A stretch of 64,000 nucleotides of DNA from Bacillus testis. GTDB lineage: Bacteria > Bacillota > Bacilli > Bacillales > DSM-1321. The translations under genes and the position numbers were made by a program. Shown here piece after piece: positions 44,318 to 53,174 of the stretch. Within the stretch, counting starts at the first letter, position 1. Each line of letters opens with the position of its first letter. The notes beneath the pieces are model-generated. The model saw only the letters and a program-made list of their open reading frames with translations, did not search any database and was not told the DNA's origin. Location of the stretch: NCBI RefSeq assembly GCF_001243895.1, contig NZ_LN851186.1, positions 878,249 to 942,248 on the forward strand. Reading direction: 5' to 3'.

Positions 44318-45604
44318 TCAGCCTTTCTTTTCAACGTTGAAATTCTCCTGTATTAGGAGCCAATTTTGCGGGAAAGATAAGCCTAATTTCCAGTATCCCA
44401 TTCCTCTTAAATTCAGTTCTTTCAACAAATCGAATTTTGCCTGAATGGAGCGGGCATCCTCAAACCATACCTCATGTTCATTGCCCGATTCATCACGGTA
44501 TCTAAAGAAAGGGGCTTGTGCGACTGTATCATATTGGATAGGCACCTTGAATTGTCTGGCCAAATCGATTGCTGTTTGCGGGCTGATTGCCCTGGCGATT
44601 GTTCCTGGCCTGAAAGGGAGTGTCCAATCGTAGCCATACAGGTTTTGTCCCATCATTACCTTATTTGCCGGGATTTCACTGATGGCGTAGTTTAACACTT
44701 TTCGTACAGGGCCAATCGGTGAGACCGCTTGAGCCGGCCCGCCGCTATATCCCCATTCATATGTCATGATCAACACAAAATCCACGGCAGCTCCTTGTGC
44801 TTTATAATCAAAAGCTGCAAACCAAGTTCCTTTCTGCGTGGCGGACGTTTTCGGCGCCAAGGCTATGGATACCAGCCATCCTTGTTTAGAAAAACGCGTT
44901 TTTGCTTTTTTGAGGAATGCTGTATATGCATCACGGTCTTCGGGACGCATATGTTCAAAATCAAAATGGATATCGCTAAAGCCGTATTTTCTGGCCGTTT
45001 CTTCGATATTTTTTAAAAATGCATCCTGAACCATCATGTCATTCAGAATAATCCTTGCCAGATCAGCACTGAATTCGCCGCTTTCCTGATTTGATATAAC
45101 CATCACCAGGCCGGTCCTCTGTGAAGAAGCGATGGTGGCGAAGTTATTTAGTAATGGCTCTCGAAGGCTGCCATCCCGCTGGGCTTGAAAGCTAAAGATA
45201 GCGAGGTAGGTCAAGTGAGGAGCAGCTTCTCTGGCACTTCTTTCTAAAGTGGGCGATACACTTGCGCCTTGCGGTTCTACATAGGCCAGGAACTCAGCGT
45301 TTTTTTTCGGCAGGGGAGGTATATATAGGCGTAGACCGACTGTCAGTGGACTGTCTACAGATATATTATTTATTCTTGCCAATTCTTGCGGGGAAATCCC
45401 ATACTTCCTGCCGATGCTCCATAGACTGTCCCCCGATTGTACATAATAGAAACGGCCGACGATTGGTATAACCAATGCCTGGCCGACAACCAAATCATTT
45501 GGTGCTCTCAGTTGATTCGCTGAGATAATCTGCTGCGCCGTTGTATTGTAGGCCTGAGCAATGCTGTACACCGTTTGGCCTGCACTTACTACATGAATTT
45601 GCAT
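44318..45604 (-). CDS. sleL: LysM plus GH18 spore cortex-lytic N-acetylglucosaminidase (SleL/YaaH-like)
   Basis: The 428-residue product has two LysM peptidoglycan-binding repeats (about residues 2-47 and 52-96) and a GH18 catalytic domain (about 105-420). The active-site strand DIHFDFEHM carries the catalytic glutamate. SleL acts on fragmented cortex during germination. There is no signal peptide, as expected for a spore-coat enzyme made in the mother cell. Upstream, CATATAGTA (45641-45633) resembles a sigma-K -10 box, but the -35 is poor. TGGAGG precedes the ATG. Confidence 0.88.
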   Translation of the reverse strand: MQIHVVSAGQTVYSIAQAYNTTAQQIISANQLRAPNDLVVGQALVIPIVGRFYYVQSGDSLWSIGRKYGISPQELARINNISVDSPLTVGLRLYIPPLPKKNAEFLAYVEPQGASVSPTLERSAREAAPHLTYLAIFSFQAQRDGSLREPLLNNFATIASSQRTGLVMVISNQESGEFSADLARIILNDMMVQDAFLKNIEETARKYGFSDIHFDFEHMRPEDRDAYTAFLKKAKTRFSKQGWLVSIALAPKTSATQKGTWFAAFDYKAQGAAVDFVLIMTYEWGYSGGPAQAVSPIGPVRKVLNYAISEIPANKVMMGQNLYGYDWTLPFRPGTIARAISPQTAIDLARQFKVPIQYDTVAQAPFFRYRDESGNEHEVWFEDARSIQAKFDLLKELNLRGMGYWKLGLSFPQNWLLIQENFNVEKKG

Positions 45605-45769
45605 AGCGTTCCTCCATTTTGTTTTTTATTTTTACTATATGATGTTACGGAAGGGGTCATGTGCTTAATCCCTTATTTTTCCTTGAATAAACTCATGGAG
45701 ACATATTAAGATAGGATGGAACTTCCATGGAATCATTATGGGGGAATTTGCAAACAGAAGGGGAATTGT

Positions 45770-46636
45770 ATGGGAAAAGTATTGGTGTTGGGTGGAACCC
45801 GTTTTTTCGGGAAAGAGTTGGTGCATCAATTGATAAAGCAACAATATGATGTTACTGTTGCGACAAGGGGAAAGACAGCGGATCGTTTTGGCCCGGCAGT
45901 CAAGCGTTTGATTGTCAATCGCCGTGATCCGGAGAGCATGAAGCATTGCCTGCAGCAGGATGACTTTGACATCGTTTACGATAATATCGGCTATAACGAC
46001 CAAGAAGCCGCTTACTTATGCAGGGCATTGACGCCATCTGTGAAAAAGCTGATCTTCACATCCTCAATGGCAGTCTATGAATCTGGGCAGAAGATTAAAG
46101 AGAACGCTTTCTCTCCTTCTGATTATGACTGGGACTCCAATGAGGAAGCGGATTATGGAGAGGGAAAACGGCGGGCGGAAGCATATTATTTCCAAAACGC
46201 TCCCACGGACGTAACGGCCGTACGCTTTCCAATTGTCCTTGGAGAAGATGATTATACCGGCCGTTTGCTTTATTACGGCGAACAAATCATAAAGGGCGAA
46301 AAAATAAAACCAGCTTCCGGAGAAATGTGCTTTATCAGCAGCAAGGAAGCAGGCCGTTTTCTGGTATGGTGCGCGGATAAAGAGAAACTCGGGGCAATCA
46401 ACGCGAGCAGCGATGGAACCATTGATCTGCAGGAAATCATGGATTATTATGGGCGTCAATCCTCAGTGCCCGTACAGTTTGCTGAAGATGGAAAACAAGG
46501 TCCGTACGACGCTTATTCTTCCTATACCTTATCCAACCAAAAAGCAAAGGGGCAGGGATTTTTGTTCAGCCAGTTGCGTGACTATCTATATCCGTTAATG
46601 GACTTGAACCTTAGAAGACTGGATCATATAGAATGA
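45770..46636 (+). CDS. NAD-dependent epimerase/dehydratase-family protein
   Basis: This 288-residue atypical/extended SDR has the nucleotide loop VLVLGGTRFFGKELVHQL (residues 5-22), GGTRFFG replacing the classic GxxGxxG, and a SSMAVYESG segment in place of the usual YxxxK. Such proteins resemble plant chloroplast RNA-binding and nucleoside-sugar epimerase homologues and may not be enzymes. The reaction is unknown. ATG 45770 follows AAGGGGAA. It is followed by a terminator. Confidence 0.8.
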   Translation: MGKVLVLGGTRFFGKELVHQLIKQQYDVTVATRGKTADRFGPAVKRLIVNRRDPESMKHCLQQDDFDIVYDNIGYNDQEAAYLCRALTPSVKKLIFTSSMAVYESGQKIKENAFSPSDYDWDSNEEADYGEGKRRAEAYYFQNAPTDVTAVRFPIVLGEDDYTGRLLYYGEQIIKGEKIKPASGEMCFISSKEAGRFLVWCADKEKLGAINASSDGTIDLQEIMDYYGRQSSVPVQFAEDGKQGPYDAYSSYTLSNQKAKGQGFLFSQLRDYLYPLMDLNLRRLDHIE

Positions 46637-46644
46637 AATAGAGT

Positions 46645-46678
46645 AAAGCGGAAGGAGTCTACCTTCTGCTTTTTTTGC
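46645..46678 (+). terminator. Terminator of the SDR-like gene
   Basis: The 11-bp stem AAAGCGGAAGG/CCTTCTGCTTT has one G-U pair and a T run. Confidence 0.82.
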
Positions 46679-46854
46679 GTATGGATTGTTTGAGCAAAAA
46701 GCGTTTTGTTAAGTCCGCTAGGTGTATTACGGTTGATTGTGTTTTGCCGGATGATTTGCACAAGATAAGTGCTCAGTGTTACAAAAGTGAGATAGATTGC
46801 GGTGAATGTATATGTGGCTGATTTAAGGGACTGTCCGGAGGGTGTTTAAAGTGG

Positions 46855-47574
46855 CTAAACTACAGATTGACAATCCTGTTTGATTTCTATCTTATCTATT
46901 CGTTGCCATAAATAAATGGTATAGATAAATAAAATTATAATGATCAAATAAGCAGAAATCATCGTTCCTTTCTGTTGCCCCATGAAATTCAAAAAATTGT
47001 TTAAACCATGAAAAGCAATTGTAATAATAATAGATTGTCTATGAATGATGAGTAGAGATAGTACAAAGCCAACCAAAATAGCATAAAGAATCTGAAGAAG
47101 GGTATCTTCCAAAGACTGGCCACTCATTAATTGCAGAGCGTGTGTAAGTCCAAAAAGGAAACTAGAAATCACTATTGCCCTCTTAACTCCAATCGGCATT
47201 AACATCCGAAGCATAAACCCTCGGAAAAAAGTCTCTTCAATCAAACCAACTACAAAAATCTGCATGATTAACATACTTACCAAATGGGAAATCGAACTTA
47301 CATCAAGTCCTTTATTGCCAATTAAAATCATCAATAGCACGATTATTAATGGTGATAGTAATACAAACTGAAAATTGTTTAATCCATCAAAAAAATAATG
47401 CGCCCATTTCTTTCTCACTAACAAATATAATAGAATCCCTAATGCTAACGGCACCAGACCAATGAATTGAAAAAAAGGACTAGAAGGTTCCTTTATACTA
47501 GAATAAGCTCCATTTGCTGTATAGAAAAATATTAACAATAGTTCTAACCCAAGTAGTTTCCAAAAAAAATGCAT
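46855..47574 (-). CDS. CPBP-family (CAAX protease / Abi) intramembrane metalloprotease
   Basis: The 239-residue protein has about seven or eight membrane segments and the CPBP motifs EETFFRGFML (EExxxR), FGLTHALQL (FxxxH) and FHGLNNFLNF (HxxxN/B). Some relatives process or give immunity to bacteriocins, others work in signalling; no bacteriocin gene is visible here. ATG 47574 follows GAGGGGTGG. Base composition is more A/T-rich than neighbouring genes, compatible with acquisition. Confidence 0.85.
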   Translation of the reverse strand: MHFFWKLLGLELLLIFFYTANGAYSSIKEPSSPFFQFIGLVPLALGILLYLLVRKKWAHYFFDGLNNFQFVLLSPLIIVLLMILIGNKGLDVSSISHLVSMLIMQIFVVGLIEETFFRGFMLRMLMPIGVKRAIVISSFLFGLTHALQLMSGQSLEDTLLQILYAILVGFVLSLLIIHRQSIIITIAFHGLNNFLNFMGQQKGTMISAYLIIIILFIYTIYLWQRIDKIEIKQDCQSVV

Positions 47575-48220
47575 GTAACCACCCCTCAAATCGTAAATAA
47601 CTTTTATTGTGATTATACACTTCTTAGTTGGTAAAAAATACCTTTTATTGGTAATTGTAAAAAATAACTTTCTTTACTTCTGTGGAATATCTAGGTGAAA
47701 AGTATCCGTTTTTGAAAGTGATCAGTTACATGTAAAGCATCTGCCATGAGGATAGTAGTTTTTTGCTATGCACTTAATTTATTTAATGAAGATTCCACTC
47801 GATCAAACCACTCACCAGTTAGGGCTTTAGAACTCTAAATAGAATAAATCCTATTCTATTGGATGTGGTAGGGGGATTATTAGGCTATTCCTCGATTTCA
47901 TATTTAATTTTTCTATGTCCCTTCATAAAGCAAGTTGTTGGATATGGTTCCTTTGCATGAAGAAGAGCTATGCTTATATCAATAGGGTAAGAAAGCTTAT
48001 AGGCTTTCTTTGCCATGTAAAAAAGAATTCTGGATAATGGATATAGAAACCTTTAGATTGAGCTAGATAAAGTAAAACTTTGACCGGCGGGATTTCTATC
48101 AATCATTTTGAACCAATTGAATTTTAGCACTTGATCTCCAACATGGCCGTTGTAGGAGAGTTTTAGAATCAGTTAGAATGGGATAAAAAAGAAAAAGAAG
48201 TTTAATAGAGGAGGTGCTCT
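47575..48220. other. 646-base intergenic region before ktrB
   Basis: It contains A/T-rich DNA and a small hairpin AAGAAAGC/GCTTTCTT (47989-48010) without a T tail. I looked for a c-di-AMP (ydaO-type) riboswitch, often found before Ktr genes, and did not find its conserved blocks. No gene is supported. Confidence 0.4.
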
Positions 48221-49534
48221 ATGATTCTTTCAAAATCTACGATCCAATCTTTTCGGTCGATTTTCATCATTTATATAACAGGCATCTTTCTCTTTGCCAT
48301 TTTGTATATGTTGCCTTTATGCCATAAAGGAAATTTGGCTTTTATTGATTCGATGTTTGTTTCTACCAGTTGCTTGGCCGTCACAGGCCTGTCAACTGTC
48401 AATGTATTAGAGGAAATGACCAGAATGGGGCAAGCACTGATGATGATCGAGATGCAGCTTGGAGGCCTTGGGATTTTGGTGTTGATCAGTTATTTATTTA
48501 TGATGATGGGGCGACGGCTTTCCATGACTAGTTTGATTTTGATTAGCAGAGACCAAAACCAAACCAATTTGAAGACAATCCAGTCCCTAAGCATATCGGT
48601 TTTATTGATTGCCATCATCATCGAGCTAATTTGCTCATTCCTTACATATGGACAGATTCGTCCACAGTTCGATTCCACCGGAGAAGCAATGTTTGTGACG
48701 GCCTTCCACGCAGTGGCCAGTTTTACGAATGCCGGCTTTAACTTATTTGAGGGCGGTTTTGCTTCGTTTAAACATAATGACCTGATGCTGTACGTCACTT
48801 CGTTCACCATCTTTATGGGCAGTCTTGGCTACCCAACGATTATGGAGTATATTTTTTCGTTGCGGAGAAGAAAAAGTTTATTCACTAAAATCAATATTCG
48901 TATGCATGCGATTTTATTGGTGGCGGGGATGTTGGCTTATATGGCACTTGAGTACGGAAAAGCATTTAAAGGCTTGAATTTCATGGATAAAGTGGCCAAT
49001 GCGGTGTTCCTGTCTGCAACGACGCGCAACGGGGGATTGACTGTATTCGATCTATCAGGATTAACGATCACAACCATCCTGATTATGACGCTATTAATGT
49101 TTATCGGCGGTGCTTCGACCAGTACCGGGGGCGGCATTCGTCTGACTACCTTTGCCGTCTTGATCGCCAAGATGATTTCCGTGGTGAAGTCAGAAGAGCA
49201 TACAGTCATTTATAAGAAAACAATTACGCAGGAAACAATCAATAAATCATTTTTGATTTTGATTTCATTCCTTATTTTATTATTTTCTTCTACAGTTGCT
49301 TTATCGATTGTTGAGAAAGAACCGATTGAAATGATCGTATTTGAAGTGGTTTCTGCCCTAACAAACACTGGATTATCGATGGGTATAACAGAGCACCTGA
49401 CTGTTTTTTCGAAAATTATTCTGATGTGCTTGATGGTCATTGGGCGAATCGGGATTTTTACCTTAATTTATTTTGTATTCAGGGTCGAAAAATCAAAAAT
49501 GAGATATTTGAAAGAAGACTTGGCTGTCGGTTAA
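48221..49534 (+). CDS. ktrB: Ktr-type potassium uptake channel subunit
   Basis: This 437-residue member of the TrkH/Ktr family has four MPM repeats. Selectivity-filter-like segments are visible (TSCLAVTGLS, ASFTNAGFN, TTRNGGLTVFD and ALTNTGLSMG), plus the gating-loop region GGASTSTGGGIRLTTF. It forms the Na+-dependent K+ channel that associates with the KtrA ring encoded 14 bases downstream. GGAGGTG precedes the ATG. Confidence 0.94.
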   Translation: MILSKSTIQSFRSIFIIYITGIFLFAILYMLPLCHKGNLAFIDSMFVSTSCLAVTGLSTVNVLEEMTRMGQALMMIEMQLGGLGILVLISYLFMMMGRRLSMTSLILISRDQNQTNLKTIQSLSISVLLIAIIIELICSFLTYGQIRPQFDSTGEAMFVTAFHAVASFTNAGFNLFEGGFASFKHNDLMLYVTSFTIFMGSLGYPTIMEYIFSLRRRKSLFTKINIRMHAILLVAGMLAYMALEYGKAFKGLNFMDKVANAVFLSATTRNGGLTVFDLSGLTITTILIMTLLMFIGGASTSTGGGIRLTTFAVLIAKMISVVKSEEHTVIYKKTITQETINKSFLILISFLILLFSSTVALSIVEKEPIEMIVFEVVSALTNTGLSMGITEHLTVFSKIILMCLMVIGRIGIFTLIYFVFRVEKSKMRYLKEDLAVG

Positions 49535-49548
49535 GAGGAGGAGTAATA

Positions 49549-50202
49549 ATGAGGCAATATTTGGTGATAGGCGCAGGCCGATTTGGACGCGGCGTTGTTA
49601 AGGAACTGTATGACCAACGTGCAAAAGTTGTGGTCTGTGACACAAACGAGCAGAAATTAGATGAGATTGACCAATATGCCACCCATGCAATCATCGGCGA
49701 TTTCCGTGACAATGATGTGCTGGATGAATTGAATATCGAAGAATTCGATACAGTCTTTATAGCGATCGGCACAGATGCTTTTTCAGCAATCCTCATTACC
49801 AAAAAAATCAAAGAACGCAATGCCAAAAGGATTGTGGCAAAATCAATATCGCGGGAAGTCGGTGAAATCCTGTTGAGCATCGGGGCCGACCGCGTCATCT
49901 ATCCGGAAGAGGAAGCGGGGAAAAAAGCGGCAAGGCAGGAATTGATGTCGGGTATCATTGAATATTACGAAATTACCAACGATGTCTCCATTGTCGAAAT
50001 GGATGTTCCAAGATCTCTTTATGGGAAAAGCTTATGCGAGCTTGATTTTTCCAAAAAATATGACTTGGTGGTTTCTTTGATTATAAGAGATGACAAACCC
50101 CTTTTATCCCATTTTGCTGATGTGGCTTTCAAGCCGGGCGACCGTTTTTTGGTAATCGGCCAAAATAAAAAAATTGAAAAATTCAAGAAAAAATATAACT
50201 GA
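49549..50202 (+). CDS. ktrA: KtrA-type potassium channel regulatory subunit (RCK)
   Basis: This 217-residue cytoplasmic RCK protein consists of an N-terminal TrkA-N Rossmann domain (YLVIGAGRFGRGVVKEL, residues 4-20, binding ATP/ADP or NADH) and a TrkA-C domain (about residues 140-217), the site of c-di-AMP binding in Bacillus KtrA. It gates KtrB. The order ktrB-ktrA is inverted relative to B. subtilis ktrAB. ATG 49549 follows GAGGAGGAG; the much longer frame from 49426 overlaps ktrB and is not used. Confidence 0.93.
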   Translation: MRQYLVIGAGRFGRGVVKELYDQRAKVVVCDTNEQKLDEIDQYATHAIIGDFRDNDVLDELNIEEFDTVFIAIGTDAFSAILITKKIKERNAKRIVAKSISREVGEILLSIGADRVIYPEEEAGKKAARQELMSGIIEYYEITNDVSIVEMDVPRSLYGKSLCELDFSKKYDLVVSLIIRDDKPLLSHFADVAFKPGDRFLVIGQNKKIEKFKKKYN

Positions 50203-50331
50203 AGATAGCGGCCTAAATCTGAAAGAGAATCCTATTTTTTTCTGTGATAGACAGGCACTTTCATGTAAAATAATGTGGACACAACTGAATAGAATGATAT
50301 TCAACAAAGCGTTTGATTGAGGGGTTTGAGG

Positions 50332-50670
50332 ATGAAGAAACAATATAAAATAGAAATGCAAGGCAAAAATCCATTTGATTGGCACGGGTTTCTTGAATGT
50401 TCTGAATATTGCCGAGCCATCCTTCTTTCCATCCATCTACATAACGGCACTGCGATCGATATCCATGAGAGGCTGGAATTTGAAGGACTGCATTTATTGA
50501 CAAGAGCTTGCAAAGATAAGTTGAACGCAAAAATCAAAGCAACGTATCCGTTGATCTTGAAGGATCTCACATCTCATTTAAATAAAGGGTATATGATTAT
50601 TGAAGCGGAAATCAATCAATATGGCATGGCCCGCTGGCAAAGCAAGCAGTTTGCCGTATCGGCTCTTTGA
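50332..50670 (+). CDS. Unknown 112-residue protein
   Basis: The soluble protein begins MKKQYKIEMQGKNPFDWHGF. It has no membrane segment and no motif that I recognise; mixed alpha/beta character is suggested by alternating hydrophobics. ATG 50332 follows GAGGGGTTTGAGG. It lies 129 bases after ktrA and is closed by a terminator, so it may be its own unit. No function is proposed. Confidence 0.65.
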   Translation: MKKQYKIEMQGKNPFDWHGFLECSEYCRAILLSIHLHNGTAIDIHERLEFEGLHLLTRACKDKLNAKIKATYPLILKDLTSHLNKGYMIIEAEINQYGMARWQSKQFAVSAL

Positions 50671-50706
50671 AAGAGGATCCAAGCAGCTAAAAATATAGCA
50701 TAAAAG

Positions 50707-50740
50707 AAGAAACGCCCTTGATATAGAGCGTTTCTTTTTT
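50707..50740 (+). terminator. Terminator after the 112-residue gene
   Basis: The 9-bp stem AAGAAACGC/GCGTTTCTT has a long T run. Confidence 0.85.
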
Positions 50741-50754
50741 TGATTTACTGTGCT

Positions 50755-50813
50755 GACGGGCACGAGGGTCCCCGAGAGTGAGATGAAGAAAAATATCCAC
50801 CGATTAAAGGTTA
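50755..50813 (+). repeat. Intergenic hairpin-repeat family, copy D (partial)
   Basis: GAGATGAAGAAAAATATCC followed by ACCGATTAAAGGTT matches the 3' part of copy B (9094-9124); the 5' part is too diverged to align with confidence. Confidence 0.5.
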
Positions 50814-50815
50814 CT

Positions 50816-51898
50816 CTACCTTTTTTTATTGTTCCTTTTAATCTGCTGGGAAATTTTCTTCATGGCATTCATATTTCCGGACATATTGACCGCTTTTGCT
50901 TTGTCCCGCTTGTTTGCCTTCATTTCTTGGTAGTGCAGCTCCCGCTGTAGCTTCAGGTAGTTGCTGAAACGTTCGGCAGGGAGGCTTCCGTCGGCAATCG
51001 CTTCTTTCACGGCGCAACCGGGTTCTTTTAGATGGGAGCAATCGGAAAAGCGGCATTGCCGGGCGTATTCTTCAATATCAGCAAAAGAGTGCGAGAGATC
51101 GCCACTTTCTAGCTTCAATTCTCTCATCCCCGGTGTGTCAATGACAGCTCCCCCTCCTGGCAGAAGTAATAGTTGGCGATGGGTGGTCGTATGGCGCCCT
51201 TTATCGTCTTCTTCCCTGATGTTGTTGACAGCAAGCACTTCAGCCTCCATCAATGAATTGATTAAGGTTGACTTGCCGACACCTGACGAGCCGATGAAAG
51301 CGGCAGATTTTCCCCAGGGAACCATTGCTTTTACATTGGCCACACCTTCCTCCTGCATAGAAGAGACAGCTATTACTTCTGCCCCGATGGCGACCTCGTT
51401 AACCTGCCCCCATTTTTCGCCGATATCTTCACATAAATCGGCTTTAGTCAAAACAACAACAGGCGTAGAGCCGCTATCCCAAGCGACAGCCAAATATCGC
51501 TCCAATCTTCGCAAATTAAAGTCACTGTTGACCGACATGCAAATAAAGATGACATCGATATTCGTGGCTATAATTTGGACATCATTTGAAAGGCCGGCAG
51601 CATTGCGCTCAAATATACTTTTGCGGGGAAGGATATGATGAATGATAGCATCGCCACTGCTATCCTGTTCCCGGTCGACCATTACCCAGTCTCCGACGGC
51701 CGGAAAATCGCGGGCATCAAACGCTGAGTAACTCAGCTTGCCGGCCACCTTGGCCTGCATTTCACCTTGTTGGCCGATCACTTTATATATTTCTTTATGC
51801 TGCGAAGAAACCTTAGCCGCAAATAAATGCGGAAAACGGGCAGCTTCTTGTTGGAAAAAACAATCAAATCCTATTTGTTCTAATCTGTTTTCAGTCAT
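50816..51898 (-). CDS. rsgA: Ribosome small-subunit-dependent GTPase A, long form
   Basis: This 360-residue circularly permuted GTPase helps late 30S maturation. An OB-fold region (about residues 1-110) precedes the permuted G domain with G4 LTKADL before G1 GSSGVGKSTLIN and G3 DTPGMREL. The C-terminal zinc site is CRFSDCSHLKEPGC. It is about 60 residues longer than the RsgA (YloQ) of the stk operon, so it is probably a second paralogue. ATG 51898 follows GAGGAGG; the frame extends to 52033 without another ribosome site. Confidence 0.9.
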   Translation of the reverse strand: MTENRLEQIGFDCFFQQEAARFPHLFAAKVSSQHKEIYKVIGQQGEMQAKVAGKLSYSAFDARDFPAVGDWVMVDREQDSSGDAIIHHILPRKSIFERNAAGLSNDVQIIATNIDVIFICMSVNSDFNLRRLERYLAVAWDSGSTPVVVLTKADLCEDIGEKWGQVNEVAIGAEVIAVSSMQEEGVANVKAMVPWGKSAAFIGSSGVGKSTLINSLMEAEVLAVNNIREEDDKGRHTTTHRQLLLLPGGGAVIDTPGMRELKLESGDLSHSFADIEEYARQCRFSDCSHLKEPGCAVKEAIADGSLPAERFSNYLKLQRELHYQEMKANKRDKAKAVNMSGNMNAMKKISQQIKRNNKKR

Positions 51899-52056
51899 GT
51901 TTGTCCTCCTCGATCTAATCAACTGGCATGAGTATATGGAGAGGAGGGACGTACATCCCTTTTTGTATGTTGATCTGTCCGATGGCTCTATGGTGCAAAT
52001 AGTAAAGGGTGGCCAGTGGCGGAAACCAATCATTTTTGTCTGAGAGAAGCCTGGCT

Positions 52057-52110
52057 TTAGTGGATGTGTACCTCCTCATTTACGGCAAATCCATTATGCA
52101 ATCTTTTCAT
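52057..52110 (-). CDS. Candidate 17-residue peptide with sigma-E-like -10 box
   Basis: ATG at 52110 follows GAAAGGAGTGG with suitable spacing and opens MKRLHNGFAVNEEVHIH, then a stop. Forty bases upstream the minus strand has CATACACT (52152-52145), which equals the sigma-E -10 consensus and would start transcription near 52137. No matching -35 is seen. It could be a real small sporulation peptide, or an incidental upstream ORF of rsgA. Confidence 0.35.
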   Translation of the reverse strand: MKRLHNGFAVNEEVHIH

Positions 52111-52152
52111 AAAACATCCACTCCTTTCATATTTTCCTACTAATAGTGTATG

Positions 52153-52497
52153 CTTTATCATCAAATATTTCCAGTATATAGGAGGCAAATGCTGCTTTTA
52201 TAGGAGTTTCTTTTAGAATAGGAAACCAAGGACAGAAAAAGACCTAATATAACGGTTATTTTTGAGGTTTTTCTAATGATTCAACTCTGTAACATTATCA
52301 AGAGGTACATACGCTCTTATATGATATACTATATAAATAGTTCATCCAGAAATAGAAACGTCATATAAATGTAATATTTGTAAACTTTTTATTTTCATTC
52401 TATACTGGAAGAAAGCTATACAAGTAGTTTCATAAATAACTTGTACATAAAAGGAAGTCTGGCTTCTCGTGAGCCCGGACGGTTTCGAGGTGCGAAT
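52153..52497. other. Intergenic region before the 179-residue gene
   Basis: A/T-rich, with no gene or structured RNA recognised. It must contain the promoter for the gene at 52498. Confidence 0.4.
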
Positions 52498-53037
52498 ATG
52501 GATTTCTCGATTATATTTCACGCGGATTTAGATTACCGCGGCCAATCCGATGAAGAGGCGGTTCTTTGGGGAAAGGTTGATTTTCTGCTGAATGGTGTTT
52601 CTTTTTTCAGCAATTATCACCTGGCTGAGCAATCAGAGGAAATGGGAAACACAGCACTGTCCAAGGAAGGATTCGCTGTCCCTGTCTTGCCCTTTATTTC
52701 AAATCTTCTTTTGAACTTTTCATTGATCGGCACAAAAACATTGGAAATAGGCAAGGGGATGATGGATAAAGAATTGGTCATTATTCCCCAAGGTGAGCAT
52801 GTATTGATTGGAATCAAGCATGGATCCCTGGACCCTATCTATTGGTATGATGGAGAACAAGTGACGAAATCAACCAATTTGCCGGTCAACAGCATGAACA
52901 TTGTTCCGACAGTCGCCTTTAGGCAGGGAATCAAGAAAGGCATATTGTCTTTCCTAAGAGACATAAAGAACCATAATATGGATGATGAAAAACTCCTGTC
53001 CTTTATTCAAAAAGCCGAATTGCTTCAGCCATCCTAA
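52498..53037 (+). CDS. Unknown 179-residue protein
   Basis: The soluble protein begins MDFSIIFHADLDYRGQSDEE, with a C-terminal helical segment (MDDEKLLSFIQKAELL). No signal peptide or catalytic motif is visible and I do not recognise a family. GAGGTG precedes ATG 52498; an in-frame TTG at 52441 would add 19 residues but has no good ribosome site. It is closed by its own terminator before spoVR. Confidence 0.65.
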   Translation: MDFSIIFHADLDYRGQSDEEAVLWGKVDFLLNGVSFFSNYHLAEQSEEMGNTALSKEGFAVPVLPFISNLLLNFSLIGTKTLEIGKGMMDKELVIIPQGEHVLIGIKHGSLDPIYWYDGEQVTKSTNLPVNSMNIVPTVAFRQGIKKGILSFLRDIKNHNMDDEKLLSFIQKAELLQPS

Positions 53038-53045
53038 TATAGTAT

Positions 53046-53073
53046 CCTCTGCAATTTTTTGCAGGGGTTTTTT
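53046..53073 (+). terminator. Terminator before spoVR
   Basis: The 9-bp stem CCTCTGCAA/TTGCAGGGG (one G-U) has a T4 loop and is followed by TTTTTT. Confidence 0.82.
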
Positions 53074-53138
53074 CATTTTTATGATAAACGCCCAGCGGGA
53101 AAATATTATTTGCTTTCGTCATTTTATCAACTCCTTTT

Positions 53139-53146
53139 CATACTAT
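53139..53146 (+). promoter_or_regulatory. Possible sigma-E -10 box of spoVR
   Basis: CATACTAT resembles CATACAMT, and TCATTTT lies 13 bases upstream, one base shorter than the usual spacer. The start would be near 53153, ahead of the GTG at 53175. spoVR is a sigma-E gene in B. subtilis. Confidence 0.35.
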
Positions 53147-53174
53147 GAGGTAAGAAGAAAAAGGAGGGGGCAGA

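Noticed and set aside
47575-48220. c-di-AMP (ydaO-type) riboswitch before ktrB
   Set aside because: The conserved sequence blocks of that riboswitch were looked for and not found.
49426-49548. Longer N-terminus for KtrA
   Set aside because: It would overlap the end of ktrB by over 100 bases and displace the Rossmann loop from its usual N-terminal position.
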